DNA of 64,000 nucleotides, taken from NCBI RefSeq assembly GCF_018457165.1, contig NZ_JAFMNX010000001.1, forward strand, positions 1,116,001-1,180,000. Direction: 5' to 3'. The translations under genes were made by a program, and so were the position numbers. Positions 43,854 to 51,940 of the stretch are shown here, piece by piece (positions within the stretch are counted from its first letter, which is position 1; each line of letters begins with the position of its first letter). Origin of the DNA: Tianweitania aestuarii (GTDB taxonomy: Bacteria; Pseudomonadota; Alphaproteobacteria; Rhizobiales; Rhizobiaceae). The notes beneath the pieces are model-generated. The model did no database searches and was not told the DNA's origin. It saw only the letters and a program-made list of their open reading frames with translations.

Positions 43854-45359
43854 TTAGACCGCCGTGCGGTACTGGCTGTAGAGCGTCGCATTGGCTGCGA
43901 TCACGTCGAGCGGGTTGATGCGATCGAGCGGCGCGTACACGTCGACCCGGTTCGGATTGCCGACCGAGCGGCGAACATCCAGTTGCTGGACGAACTCGGA
44001 CGCATTCTCCAGCACACCGGCCATTTGGCGATATGCGGCGACGAACGTGTTCGCGATGTCCTTCACCGTCGAGATCGCGGCCAGGTTGCCGGGATTGTCA
44101 TTGGCAATGGCCTTCTGGCCATGTTCGCTTTGCAGGCGAGCGCGGAAGAAGCGAAGCGCATAAACCAGCTGCCCGATCGCCTGCAGGTCACGGAACGTCG
44201 TGTCGACGTTGCCGGCGCCATCGGTTCGCTGCGTGGTGACGAGCTTGTCGATCGTCACACGGCCATCGGCGCGCACAGTCCAGGTGGACAGGCCAGAACC
44301 GAGGAAGGCATCGCGTGTGGCATAATCGTTCAGCCACTTCGTGCGATCGCGCGGCGCTGAAACCCCTTCGACAACAAGGCCGGTCTGGTTGCGCGAGACG
44401 TTGCCCGTCTCGCCATCCGACAGCCACGAAACGACGCGGCCAACGAGCGCTGCGGCGAAAACCCAAGGCAGGGTGCCGTGTCCGGCGTTGGCAAGGCGAG
44501 GCAGCAGCGTCACATGGCGGCTGTCATAGCCGAGCGCAAAGGTTGTCAGCGCTGCCGTGGTGCCGTCCAGCGTCGTGAACACATGACCATAGGACTGCCG
44601 GTTCCATGCCCAGCGTCCAGACACATCAGAGGTGACAGCCAGATAGCGGTTCATGTTGCCAGCATCCGCGAAGGGCGACACGATCCAGTCGAACGGATCG
44701 TCACCAAGCGCGGCAAGCCCGGCCGAGAGGTCCGGCGAACCGGAACCGGCCGTCGTCGTGGCAAAGGTCAGCACACCAGTGAAGGCGTTGCCGCCTGAAA
44801 CAACAGGGATCGACAGGTCGACCGTGTTGAAGATCACGCCGGCATGCCGCGCCGTGAGCGTCACTACCGCCGCAGCGGCCACGGCCGTGAAGGGCAGGGC
44901 GGACTTGGTCAGCGCATTCTGGTACGCGTTGATGGCCGCAGCGATCGCGGTCGCAACAGCCGTGGCGGTGTCGCCGGCATTGATCGTGAGAGGGATCTGC
45001 TCGTCGCCGATTGCGAGAAGGCCTGAGCCGCCGGCTGCTGGCACATTCGCCACGGTGATCGTGCGGACTTCGGCAACACCTGTTGCAGGAACCGGAAGAA
45101 GCCAGATGTCCTGCGCCGGCGAGTTGCGGCGCGCGACGATCATCATTTCGGCGAGCATCGAGCCCTTGCCGACCTGCGTGATCGCCTCGTTCTCGTTGTT
45201 GCATCGCACCGGCACGTTGTCGGTCGCGGGCGATCCGGTATTCTTGTGACCGATCAGCAGCAGCCGCGATCCATTCTCGAACTGGCCACCGGAATTGACT
45301 TCAAAGGCGAAGATAGGCGCCTTGATGTTACCCGGAATGGAGTTGAAGCCGATAGCCAT
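43854..45359 (-). CDS. Contractile tail sheath protein (Mu L-like)
   Basis: A 501-residue sheath protein: FEVNSGGQFENGSRLLLIGH, DDPFDWIVSPFADAGNMNRYL, GRWAWNRQSYGHVFT, and the C-terminal SVGNPNRVDVYAPLDRINPLDV. It is the main proof of a myovirus-type contractile tail. Confidence 0.95.
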   Translation of the reverse strand: MAIGFNSIPGNIKAPIFAFEVNSGGQFENGSRLLLIGHKNTGSPATDNVPVRCNNENEAITQVGKGSMLAEMMIVARRNSPAQDIWLLPVPATGVAEVRTITVANVPAAGGSGLLAIGDEQIPLTINAGDTATAVATAIAAAINAYQNALTKSALPFTAVAAAAVVTLTARHAGVIFNTVDLSIPVVSGGNAFTGVLTFATTTAGSGSPDLSAGLAALGDDPFDWIVSPFADAGNMNRYLAVTSDVSGRWAWNRQSYGHVFTTLDGTTAALTTFALGYDSRHVTLLPRLANAGHGTLPWVFAAALVGRVVSWLSDGETGNVSRNQTGLVVEGVSAPRDRTKWLNDYATRDAFLGSGLSTWTVRADGRVTIDKLVTTQRTDGAGNVDTTFRDLQAIGQLVYALRFFRARLQSEHGQKAIANDNPGNLAAISTVKDIANTFVAAYRQMAGVLENASEFVQQLDVRRSVGNPNRVDVYAPLDRINPLDVIAANATLYSQYRTAV

Positions 45360-45557
45360 TTACTTGTTCCTTTCCGGCTTGGGTTCTTCGGTCTTGGTGG
45401 CGGGCACCTCGACAAGGTCGCCATCCGCGATCAGGCGCGCCCAATAGGGCAGCGTTTCACTGACAGGGATGCCGTCGCCCTCGTCGGGCACATACTGGTT
45501 GGGCTGGCCAGGAATGGGGACAAGCTGTCCCCGCTTCGCGCGATAGCGCTTGCTCAT
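45360..45557 (-). CDS. DUF2635 protein (Mu gp38-like)
   Basis: The 65-residue protein starts MSKRYRAKRGQLVPIP and has ETLPYWARLIADGDL, the DUF2635 pattern. It lies directly before the sheath gene as in Mu. The stop and sheath start are adjacent. Confidence 0.88.
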   Translation of the reverse strand: MSKRYRAKRGQLVPIPGQPNQYVPDEGDGIPVSETLPYWARLIADGDLVEVPATKTEEPKPERNK

Positions 45558-45576
45558 GGGATATCTCCGCGGGGAC

Positions 45577-45602
45577 AAAAAGACCCTCCGGAAAGGAGGG
45601 TC
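45577..45602 (-). terminator. Rho-independent terminator inside the tail operon
   Basis: On the minus strand ACCCTCC, a five-base loop and GGAGGGT are followed by CTTTTTG. It lies between the secreted-protein gene at 45621 and the DUF2635 gene, within the late region. Confidence 0.82.
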
Positions 45603-45620
45603 CAGGCTCGTGGGAAGGGC

Positions 45621-45932
45621 TTAAGCAGTCGAGCGGTGTGGCTCGATGCGGACATACGCATCAGCAGCGAAGCGCCAGGCCGAACCGGGCTGGTTGGCGA
45701 TCGTATAATCGACGGCATGAGCATCGGCATGACTGCGTGTCAGCGCTTCAACATCAGCCAAGGCCAACGGTGCCGCTTCCGCCACGATGAACACACCATC
45801 AAAGGGCGGATGCATGGACTGGTAAGCCGTCGCGATTTCGTAAGACGGGGCTGCCGGCGCGGCGAACGTCATTGCCATGACCGCTAAGCAACAAGCGAGC
45901 GGCAGGCCAAACAGCATGCGGGTATAGCGCAT
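45621..45932 (-). CDS. Secreted accessory protein inserted in the tail operon (moron-like)
   Basis: The 103-residue protein has a clear signal peptide (MRYTRMLFGLPLACCLAVMA, cleavage likely after AAPA near residue 28) and a small mature domain (YQSMHPPFDGVFIV, DVEALTRSHADAHAV). The ATG at 45932 follows AAGGAG by six bases. It is followed by its own terminator and breaks the Mu gene order between the tail-completion and gp38-like genes, as a moron does. Function unknown. Confidence 0.68.
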   Translation of the reverse strand: MRYTRMLFGLPLACCLAVMAMTFAAPAAPSYEIATAYQSMHPPFDGVFIVAEAAPLALADVEALTRSHADAHAVDYTIANQPGSAWRFAADAYVRIEPHRSTA

Positions 45933-45999
45933 GGTCATCTCCTTCATGGTTACAGATGCCGCGTTAACCCGCACGGCTCGGGATCATCAGGATCGGGCG

Positions 46000-46725
46000 C
46001 TAAACAGCGCCGATAGGTCCATCGGCGGGACCAGAGGGCAGATCACCGGATGTGGAAAAGCGGATCCCCTCGAGCGGTGTCCGCGTCGTCGCCGCGAACG
46101 CGGATTGAAGCTGGATCAGCTTGCCCTTGGCATAGGAGCCTTCGGGCAGTCTGTTGAACAACGACAGCATCGGTTCCGGCATGCCGTCTTCATCGGTGAA
46201 CTTGTCGTCTTTGATCCGGCACGTCAGCCGCATCGTGTTGCGCATCCAGCGTATGTCGAACTGCGGCAGCGTGAAGGTCTCGATGCGCAGATCTTCGACC
46301 GAGCCGGCAATCTCGCGAAATATCGACCCGGCCGGCGCATAAACCAGCTGCTTGCGCACCTGCGCACAAAGCGCTCCAAGCACCAGCCGAGCCTGTGGAT
46401 CATCCTCCACGAGAGGCAGCACCTGCAGGATGCCGTCCTCGTCGGTCGACGAAGTGGCAAGCTCGACGTTTATAACCAGAACGGCTGTCGGAAAACCGAT
46501 GCTTGATGTTGCCCCATCGCCCCGCCGTTCGATCCGGACATCCTCGGTGTAGAGCGACAGACAGGCGGTATAGGGCTCCCCGTCTGCCAGCTCCTCCGCA
46601 AGGATTGCAGCGCTGTCGTAAACGCGATGCTCGGCCAGCGTCGGCCAGTTCGCCCCGCTCACCTTGCAGGCGGTTGGGCAAAGAGCTTCGATGGCCGCAA
46701 GGCGCATGGCTTCGGCAGCAAGCAT
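46000..46725 (-). CDS. Phage tail completion-region protein (Mu gp37 position)
   Basis: A 241-residue protein: MRLAAIEALCPTACKVSGA, YTACLSLYTEDVRIERRG, VLVINVELATSS, and SIFREIAGSVEDLRIETF. Position before gp38 and sheath suggests a tail terminator or joining role. Its start overlaps the stop of the upstream gene by one base. Confidence 0.65.
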   Translation of the reverse strand: MLAAEAMRLAAIEALCPTACKVSGANWPTLAEHRVYDSAAILAEELADGEPYTACLSLYTEDVRIERRGDGATSSIGFPTAVLVINVELATSSTDEDGILQVLPLVEDDPQARLVLGALCAQVRKQLVYAPAGSIFREIAGSVEDLRIETFTLPQFDIRWMRNTMRLTCRIKDDKFTDEDGMPEPMLSLFNRLPEGSYAKGKLIQLQSAFAATTRTPLEGIRFSTSGDLPSGPADGPIGAV

Positions 46726-47156
46726 CAGGAACGCGCCTTGTTGAGCCAGAGAACGAGGCGATCCGTGCCATCCCGATCGGGAGAGGCAGCGATCACGTAG
46801 CGTTGGCCGGGTTGCTCGATATGGTCACCCTGTCGCGGCTGCCACGGCCAGACCGGCAGGATGGTTCCATCCTCCAGACTGACCGGCGCAGCCGTTAAGG
46901 CTGTCAAACAAAGCCGGGCGACGTTGCGGGCGCCCCCAGACCGCGACGATGCGTTCCGATTGTTGCCGATCTCGTTCAGCTCGGGATCGGCTTCGATCGA
47001 GCCTTTAAACTCGAAGGCCTTCCGACCCGGATCCTCGCTGGCAACCGCATTGACTTCTCGATCAGGCTTCGCCATCGGAATAAGGACGAAGTCATGCGTG
47101 TCGAAGTACCTCGCCACGGCCAGATCCGCCGCGGCGAGGGCGCTGTCCCAGGACAT
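46725..47156 (-). CDS. Phage head-tail joining-region protein
   Basis: A 143-residue protein: MSWDSALAAADLAVARYFD, VLIPMAKPDREVNA, VWPWQPRQGDHIEQPGQRYVIAA and LWLNKARS. The last segment (strand-rich, RP-type) is like small head-completion proteins. Family not certain. Confidence 0.6.
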   Translation of the reverse strand: MSWDSALAAADLAVARYFDTHDFVLIPMAKPDREVNAVASEDPGRKAFEFKGSIEADPELNEIGNNRNASSRSGGARNVARLCLTALTAAPVSLEDGTILPVWPWQPRQGDHIEQPGQRYVIAASPDRDGTDRLVLWLNKARS

Positions 47157-47158
47157 GA

Positions 47159-47464
47159 TCAGCCTTCGAGCGCAGCATGCGCCTCTTCGGCGTCCCGCAG
47201 CTTAGCTTCCGCGTCGGCCTTTGCATCATCCGTTGAAGCTATCTTCAGCGCCTTCTCAGCGGCTGTCACGGCCTTGCGGGCAGCTGCAACCTCGTCGGAG
47301 ACCTTCGGGCTGCCCTTGGCCTTTTCGATTAAGGTGACACCGTCCTTGTCCGCCGCCTTGGCAACAGCATCGGGAAGGTCGCCCTGCCAGCCGGCCGGGA
47401 TGATCCGGTCGGAACCCAGCTCCTTGTCATGGTAGCGCCAGCTACGCTTGAAAGTGCGGTTCAT
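47159..47464 (-). CDS. Small helical phage head-region protein
   Basis: A 101-residue protein with an N-terminal strand (FKRSWRYHDKELGSD) and a Lys/Ala-rich helical tail (EVAAARKAVTAAEKALKIAS). It lies directly after the major capsid gene, where lambda has FI. The helical tail fits a terminase-recruiting role, but this is only positional. Confidence 0.6.
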   Translation of the reverse strand: MNRTFKRSWRYHDKELGSDRIIPAGWQGDLPDAVAKAADKDGVTLIEKAKGSPKVSDEVAAARKAVTAAEKALKIASTDDAKADAEAKLRDAEEAHAALEG

Positions 47465-47474
47465 CGATCCCTCC

Positions 47475-48506
47475 TTAGGACATCGTGAGTTTGACGATGG
47501 TCTTCGGGCGCGTGTTCACGGGCAAGACGTTCGACTCGGAGTGAATGTCCTTGCCCTTGCCGTGCGGAAGCTCTTCCGTCGAGATGTGGATCTTGTCCGT
47601 CGGTCGCTTGTTGGCGCCGTCGAGCGTGTCCGGCGGAGCGTTGTACCGCTTGCCGTAGGGCGTACCGAGAGGAACGGCGATCGCCTCATTATCTTCCACC
47701 GCCTTGCGTACCAGAAAGGTGCCGTCGGGCTGACGATAGTTGAACTCCTCGTCGACGCGCTCGATGATCCAGTTGCCGTCCCGGAACACGTCCTCGATCT
47801 CGTCGCGGGCAGGATTAGGGTTAGGGCCGGGATAGAACTTCAGGTTGTCCCGCCAGTACTGGTGGCCGACATAGTTTTCGAACCACGTCTTGCCAGCGAA
47901 AACACGGACGCCGGTCGTGCCTGCACCGCGGAGTTCCTTGCGAATTTCCGCTTTGGCGACGCGAGCTCGTGCGGCGAGATCGGTATCGGCAGTGCCAAGC
48001 GCGAAATCGACTTCGATCTGTTCGAGGTCGAACTGACCATAGATATCGAAAAGCAACTTGCCTTCAGCATCGAGCACCAAGCCGTTTAGCGCGCCCCAGT
48101 CCAGGTGATGATGCGTTGCATCATGCTTGCTGCGCATAACCGACAGCTTGTCGTTGTAAACGCTGCCCACCGTGACAAGCGCGTTTTCTTCGCCCCATGC
48201 CATCACGTTCTGGATGTCGGATGGTCCGATCGCATCATCGAGTGGGAAATGCGGAATTTCGAAGATGGTCGACTGAACCTTCCCGCCCATGTTCTTGTTG
48301 GCGGGACCGCCGCGTTCGCGCGCCGGAATGATGGTCACTTCGTCATCACGAATGCCGATCTTGACGTAGGTCGTAGCGATGGGCGTATCGGTGAAGATGC
48401 CGAGCTGCGCCGGACGGCCGGTGCGGTACGGCGCCACGTTGATCGTCTCGGTGAGACGATCGTCGGCAAACTCCGGCGCATTGAGGAGATTGAGAAGGGT
48501 CGACAT
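47475..48506 (-). CDS. Major capsid protein (lambda gpE family)
   Basis: A 343-residue capsid of the Phage_cap_E family: LTETINVAPYRTGRPAQLG, ERGGPANKNMGGKVQS, FEIPHFPLDDAIGPSDI and GVRVFAGKTWFENYVGH. It builds the head shell. Confidence 0.95.
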   Translation of the reverse strand: MSTLLNLLNAPEFADDRLTETINVAPYRTGRPAQLGIFTDTPIATTYVKIGIRDDEVTIIPARERGGPANKNMGGKVQSTIFEIPHFPLDDAIGPSDIQNVMAWGEENALVTVGSVYNDKLSVMRSKHDATHHHLDWGALNGLVLDAEGKLLFDIYGQFDLEQIEVDFALGTADTDLAARARVAKAEIRKELRGAGTTGVRVFAGKTWFENYVGHQYWRDNLKFYPGPNPNPARDEIEDVFRDGNWIIERVDEEFNYRQPDGTFLVRKAVEDNEAIAVPLGTPYGKRYNAPPDTLDGANKRPTDKIHISTEELPHGKGKDIHSESNVLPVNTRPKTIVKLTMS

Positions 48507-48512
48507 TGAGGA

Positions 48513-48896
48513 TCAAACTCCGTTGCGGGCGGTGATGAGCTTGGTTTCAAGCTGGGCGAGGGCGGCGGCCTTCTGGGTGGCAGAAATACCGGCAGGCCAG
48601 ACAAGCGCTTGAAGGACGACTTCTGCGACGCCGCGAGCCAGGGTGACGATGCGAACATCCTTGGACGTTGCGTCGGCATGCTGCAGGCTGATGTCGGTCG
48701 CGATCTGGGAACCGTCACTGGCCCCAGGCGCGAGCGGCTTCTTCTTGCCGCCGACGGTGACGGTGCCGAGCACGGTGCCGGCGATCACGATGCCCGACCC
48801 TGACGCAAGAGTGGCTTCGTCCCGCGAAGCGCGGTTGCGAGCCTCGGTTTTCACCACATCGGTATCAGTCTTGTAGGAGTGGGTTTTCACAGCCAT
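48513..48896 (-). CDS. Head decoration protein (lambda gpD family)
   Basis: A 127-residue protein with the decoration fold: TLASGSGIVIAGTVLGTVT, APGASDGSQIATDISLQ, VVLQALVWPAGISATQK. It stabilises the expanded head. Confidence 0.9.
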   Translation of the reverse strand: MAVKTHSYKTDTDVVKTEARNRASRDEATLASGSGIVIAGTVLGTVTVGGKKKPLAPGASDGSQIATDISLQHADATSKDVRIVTLARGVAEVVLQALVWPAGISATQKAAALAQLETKLITARNGV

Positions 48897-48909
48897 TGAT
48901 GCGATCTCC

Positions 48910-49275
48910 TCACTTTACGCCGTGACGGCGCTTCATGTCGGCGACGATGTCGACGCGCATGGTCGCCCCAGGCTTTGTGCCGCGGCCACCCAGACCTTCG
49001 CCGTTCAAACGACGCTCCTGATGCATCTCTGCATCGGTCTTGGGGGCTGCATCGGCCGTCGGTGCATCGGCCAAAGTGGCCTTCACGTCTTCGATCGACA
49101 TGGTCAAGGTGGCGAGTCGCTCGGCAAGCTTTTCGCGACCTTTGGTTTCTTCAAGGGCCATGATCTCGGCGCGGCGTTCACGATCAGCTTTTACCGCATC
49201 GTCTGCCGTCTTCATCTGAGCCTTGAGTGTTGCATTCTCGGCGGCCAGTTGGTCCGCACGTTCCTTGTCCGTCAT
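48910..49275 (-). CDS. Scaffold protein from internal start (lambda Nu3-like)
   Basis: In frame within the protease gene, the ATG at 49275 (codon 225) is preceded by AGGAG six bases upstream. The 121-residue product, starting MTDKERADQLAAENATL, is a coiled-coil scaffold as in lambda C/Nu3. Confidence 0.75.
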   Translation of the reverse strand: MTDKERADQLAAENATLKAQMKTADDAVKADRERRAEIMALEETKGREKLAERLATLTMSIEDVKATLADAPTADAAPKTDAEMHQERRLNGEGLGGRGTKPGATMRVDIVADMKRRHGVK

Positions 49276-49947
49276 AGCGATCTCCTGCTTTGGACGCTTG
49301 GCAGCGGATTTAGCCGCCTCTTCATCAGCGTCTGGCAGACGCCAATTCTTCTTCGCAGCCAGCTTCTGCAGCTGCTGCGGTGCATGCTGGTAAAGACGGT
49401 AATCGAAGGCAGAGACGGGCTTCGCCTTGGCTCCTTCGGCCTCGTCGGCAAAGCCTTGCTCGACCGCTTCATCGGCGGTGAGCCAGAGCTCTTCCTTCAT
49501 CTTCTCGCGGATCTCACCCGGGTCGCCGCCGGAGCGTTCCGCATAGATGCTGGCGCCCTGATCAGCGAGTTTGTTGAGCGCAACGCGCTGCTTCTCGTGA
49601 TCCTCGGCCGTCCCGATGGTAATCCCGCTGGGATCGTGGATCATCATGAGTGAGCCAGGACGCATGACGATATGGTCACCGCCCATCGCCAGGACCGATG
49701 CAGCAGATGCAGCGATCGCATCGATCTCGACGCGCACTTTGCCTTTATGGGCAGATAGCGCATTGTAGATGGCGATGCCGTCATAGGCATTGCCGCCGCC
49801 CGAATTGACGTGAACGGTGATGTCCTGTTCCCGGCCGTGTAAGGCCAGGGCCGCCAGAACCTCGGAGGCCGTGAAGCCTTCATCCCAATAAGCATCACCA
49901 ACGTAGCCGTAGAGCCAGAGCTCTCCGTCTCGATAAATTTCAGCCAT
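48910..49947 (-). CDS. ClpP-like prohead protease with scaffold domain (lambda gpC-like)
   Basis: The 345-residue protein has an S14/S49-type protease N-half: DITVHVNSGGGNAYDG, catalytic S81 in AIAASAASV, and H104 in MMIHDPSG. The C-half (from about residue 225) is helical and charged (QLAAENATLKAQMKTADDA), the scaffold. An internal start at 49275 makes the scaffold alone. It matures the prohead. Confidence 0.93.
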   Translation of the reverse strand: MAEIYRDGELWLYGYVGDAYWDEGFTASEVLAALALHGREQDITVHVNSGGGNAYDGIAIYNALSAHKGKVRVEIDAIAASAASVLAMGGDHIVMRPGSLMMIHDPSGITIGTAEDHEKQRVALNKLADQGASIYAERSGGDPGEIREKMKEELWLTADEAVEQGFADEAEGAKAKPVSAFDYRLYQHAPQQLQKLAAKKNWRLPDADEEAAKSAAKRPKQEIAMTDKERADQLAAENATLKAQMKTADDAVKADRERRAEIMALEETKGREKLAERLATLTMSIEDVKATLADAPTADAAPKTDAEMHQERRLNGEGLGGRGTKPGATMRVDIVADMKRRHGVK

Positions 49948-49957
49948 GTTGTGGACC

Positions 49958-50257
49958 TCAGTAGGGGCGCATGCGCCCGGAAATGGCGAAGCGCTTCCGC
50001 CGAGGTGGCGGAGCGCCGATTGCGACCTGGCAGGCCGCCTGTGCTTCCTCGATCATCTTGTCGAGGTCAGCGACGCTGCTGCCGGAAGAAAACTTCATCC
50101 GGCGGCGGGTCAGCGGAGACTGGATCTCGATTTCCGAAACCCCGCCGCCGGTCGCAAGCTTGATGCGGTAACCCTGAAGCGCTTGTGCAAGGGCACAAGG
50201 ATCGTTGATGTTGACCGGTTTGCCGTCGATCATCTGGATGTGAGGATCAGCGCTCAT
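49958..50257 (-). CDS. Head-tail joining protein gpW-like
   Basis: A 99-residue protein: CALAQALQGYRIKLATGGG, EIEIQSPLTRRRMKFSSGS, SVADLDKMIEEAQAA. The strand-and-helix order is that of lambda gpW, extended at the N-terminus. Overlaps the portal stop by four bases. Confidence 0.85.
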   Translation of the reverse strand: MSADPHIQMIDGKPVNINDPCALAQALQGYRIKLATGGGVSEIEIQSPLTRRRMKFSSGSSVADLDKMIEEAQAACQVAIGAPPPRRKRFAISGRMRPY

Positions 50258-51927
50258 GCATCGTTCCTCGCAGGATCACGTCGTCCATCCGCCGCAGCAC
50301 CATTCGGCCCGGCTCCGTCGCCTCCAGTGGAACGGCCATGAGGAGCGGCCATGCCGATTCCATCAAGCTTCTCGATCTCGCGACCAGCCTGCTCCAACTC
50401 TTCTTCCCAATCCTGACCCTTGGCGGCGTAGATCCGCTGCAGGTTGGTGGCGCCCGTTTCGAGCTTCACCTTGTCCGCCAACGCGTCCTTGTACGGGTCG
50501 GCCGTCGGTTGTTCCGGTCCACGCCACTCCGCCCAGAAGATGCGCTGTTTGTTTGCGAGAAAAGCCTGATATCCACCCCGCAGAGGGATCCGCCCTTCAG
50601 CAATGCTTTCCTCGAGCCATGGCTCGTAGACGGATTGACAGAATGGAGCAGCGACCCTTTCGCGTCGCCGAAGAGCGATCGGCCAGATCGACGAAACACC
50701 CATGCGACTACTGGTGTAGGTCGCGTCAGACCAATCCAACGTGAAGCTCTCAGCTGTAATGCCGAGGCACCGCGCCTGTTCTCGGTACAGGTTCTGCGAA
50801 AAGGGCAGATACTGACTGCCTGCCGTTTCAGTCGTCGTGAACTCAAGTTTCTCCCCAGGACCAAGGTGAGCGACCCGAGCCGCATCCGCCAGGTTCACGC
50901 CACCTGCCTTCAAAGCGTCGAAACGCTGGCTCCAGACTTCCACAAGGTCGGCCTGTACGTTGGCGACAAGCTCGACCCACTCGTTTCGCTCAATTCCCGT
51001 AGGCGGCTCGGTATCCTCCAGCATCTGGATCGCCTTGAACGCGTCCTCACTCGCCTCCGGGCTGGTGATGGTCGCCGCGAAAATCGCCTGCATCAAAGCC
51101 GTGGTCAGGGTGGCATCTGCCAACTGGTCGGCTTGAGCCGCAACCTTCAGCGCTGGCGTCATTGGGCTGATCCCACGAGGACTACCAGGGTTCAGGCCTC
51201 GATCCATGACATGGATCACATCACGCGCCATGATGTCGACATCGACATCCAAACCACCGCCACCTTCACGCCGCTTGAAGCGGTAATGCGTGGGCCGTTC
51301 GAGGTTGTCGAGGAAGATGCCTTGCTCCAGACCCTCGAACTCGCGCGTCACACGCGGCAGCCGGTGTGGTGCAACCAGCTTTACCTTTGTCCCGCTAACG
51401 ATCCCATGCGCACTTCGCTGACGTGGATCGAGATAATCGAGCACGCCGAAAGCCTCGCCAAACCCGAGGTAGTGGCGCATGACGCCGTCGGTCATTTCAG
51501 CAATGGTCGAGACGCCGGCCAAGTCGCATTCACGCGGGTTCCAAGCCCAGCGTCTCCATTCGCTCTCGATGATGCGCGCTAAGGCAGTTTGCTCAGCCGC
51601 GGTGTAACCGAGGGCGGAAAGGTCCGGGCGCGCGTTGAGCTTCAGCTCGGTGCCGACCGTATCAGTGATGATTTGGTCGGCTGCACCAGCCATCCATCCG
51701 CTATTGTGCATGAAGTCGACCGCAAGAGCCGAGGCCCTTTCGGCGGCCTCCCAGACATCGAGTTTCGCATCGCGTGTGACAGCGCGTCGTGCAGCAAGAA
51801 CGCCTGCACGATCGCCACGCAGGTAGCGCCACTGCGGCACAGACCTCGCAACCGCGTTCGATCCGCTCTGGACAGGAGATAAGCTTCTCCCAGCCGGAAC
51901 ACGGACACGGGGCTTCGAGGCCTGCAT
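50254..51927 (-). CDS. Portal protein (lambda gpB family)
   Basis: The 557-residue portal has the lambda-type marks: VPQWRYLRGDRAGVLAARRA, HNSGWMAGAADQIITDTVG, DVIHVMDRGLNPGSPRGI and LTLDWSDATYTSSRMG-like FTLDWSDATYTSSRMG. It forms the dodecameric DNA channel. Confidence 0.95.
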   Translation of the reverse strand: MQASKPRVRVPAGRSLSPVQSGSNAVARSVPQWRYLRGDRAGVLAARRAVTRDAKLDVWEAAERASALAVDFMHNSGWMAGAADQIITDTVGTELKLNARPDLSALGYTAAEQTALARIIESEWRRWAWNPRECDLAGVSTIAEMTDGVMRHYLGFGEAFGVLDYLDPRQRSAHGIVSGTKVKLVAPHRLPRVTREFEGLEQGIFLDNLERPTHYRFKRREGGGGLDVDVDIMARDVIHVMDRGLNPGSPRGISPMTPALKVAAQADQLADATLTTALMQAIFAATITSPEASEDAFKAIQMLEDTEPPTGIERNEWVELVANVQADLVEVWSQRFDALKAGGVNLADAARVAHLGPGEKLEFTTTETAGSQYLPFSQNLYREQARCLGITAESFTLDWSDATYTSSRMGVSSIWPIALRRRERVAAPFCQSVYEPWLEESIAEGRIPLRGGYQAFLANKQRIFWAEWRGPEQPTADPYKDALADKVKLETGATNLQRIYAAKGQDWEEELEQAGREIEKLDGIGMAAPHGRSTGGDGAGPNGAAADGRRDPARNDA

Positions 51928-51940
51928 GCAACGATCCTTC

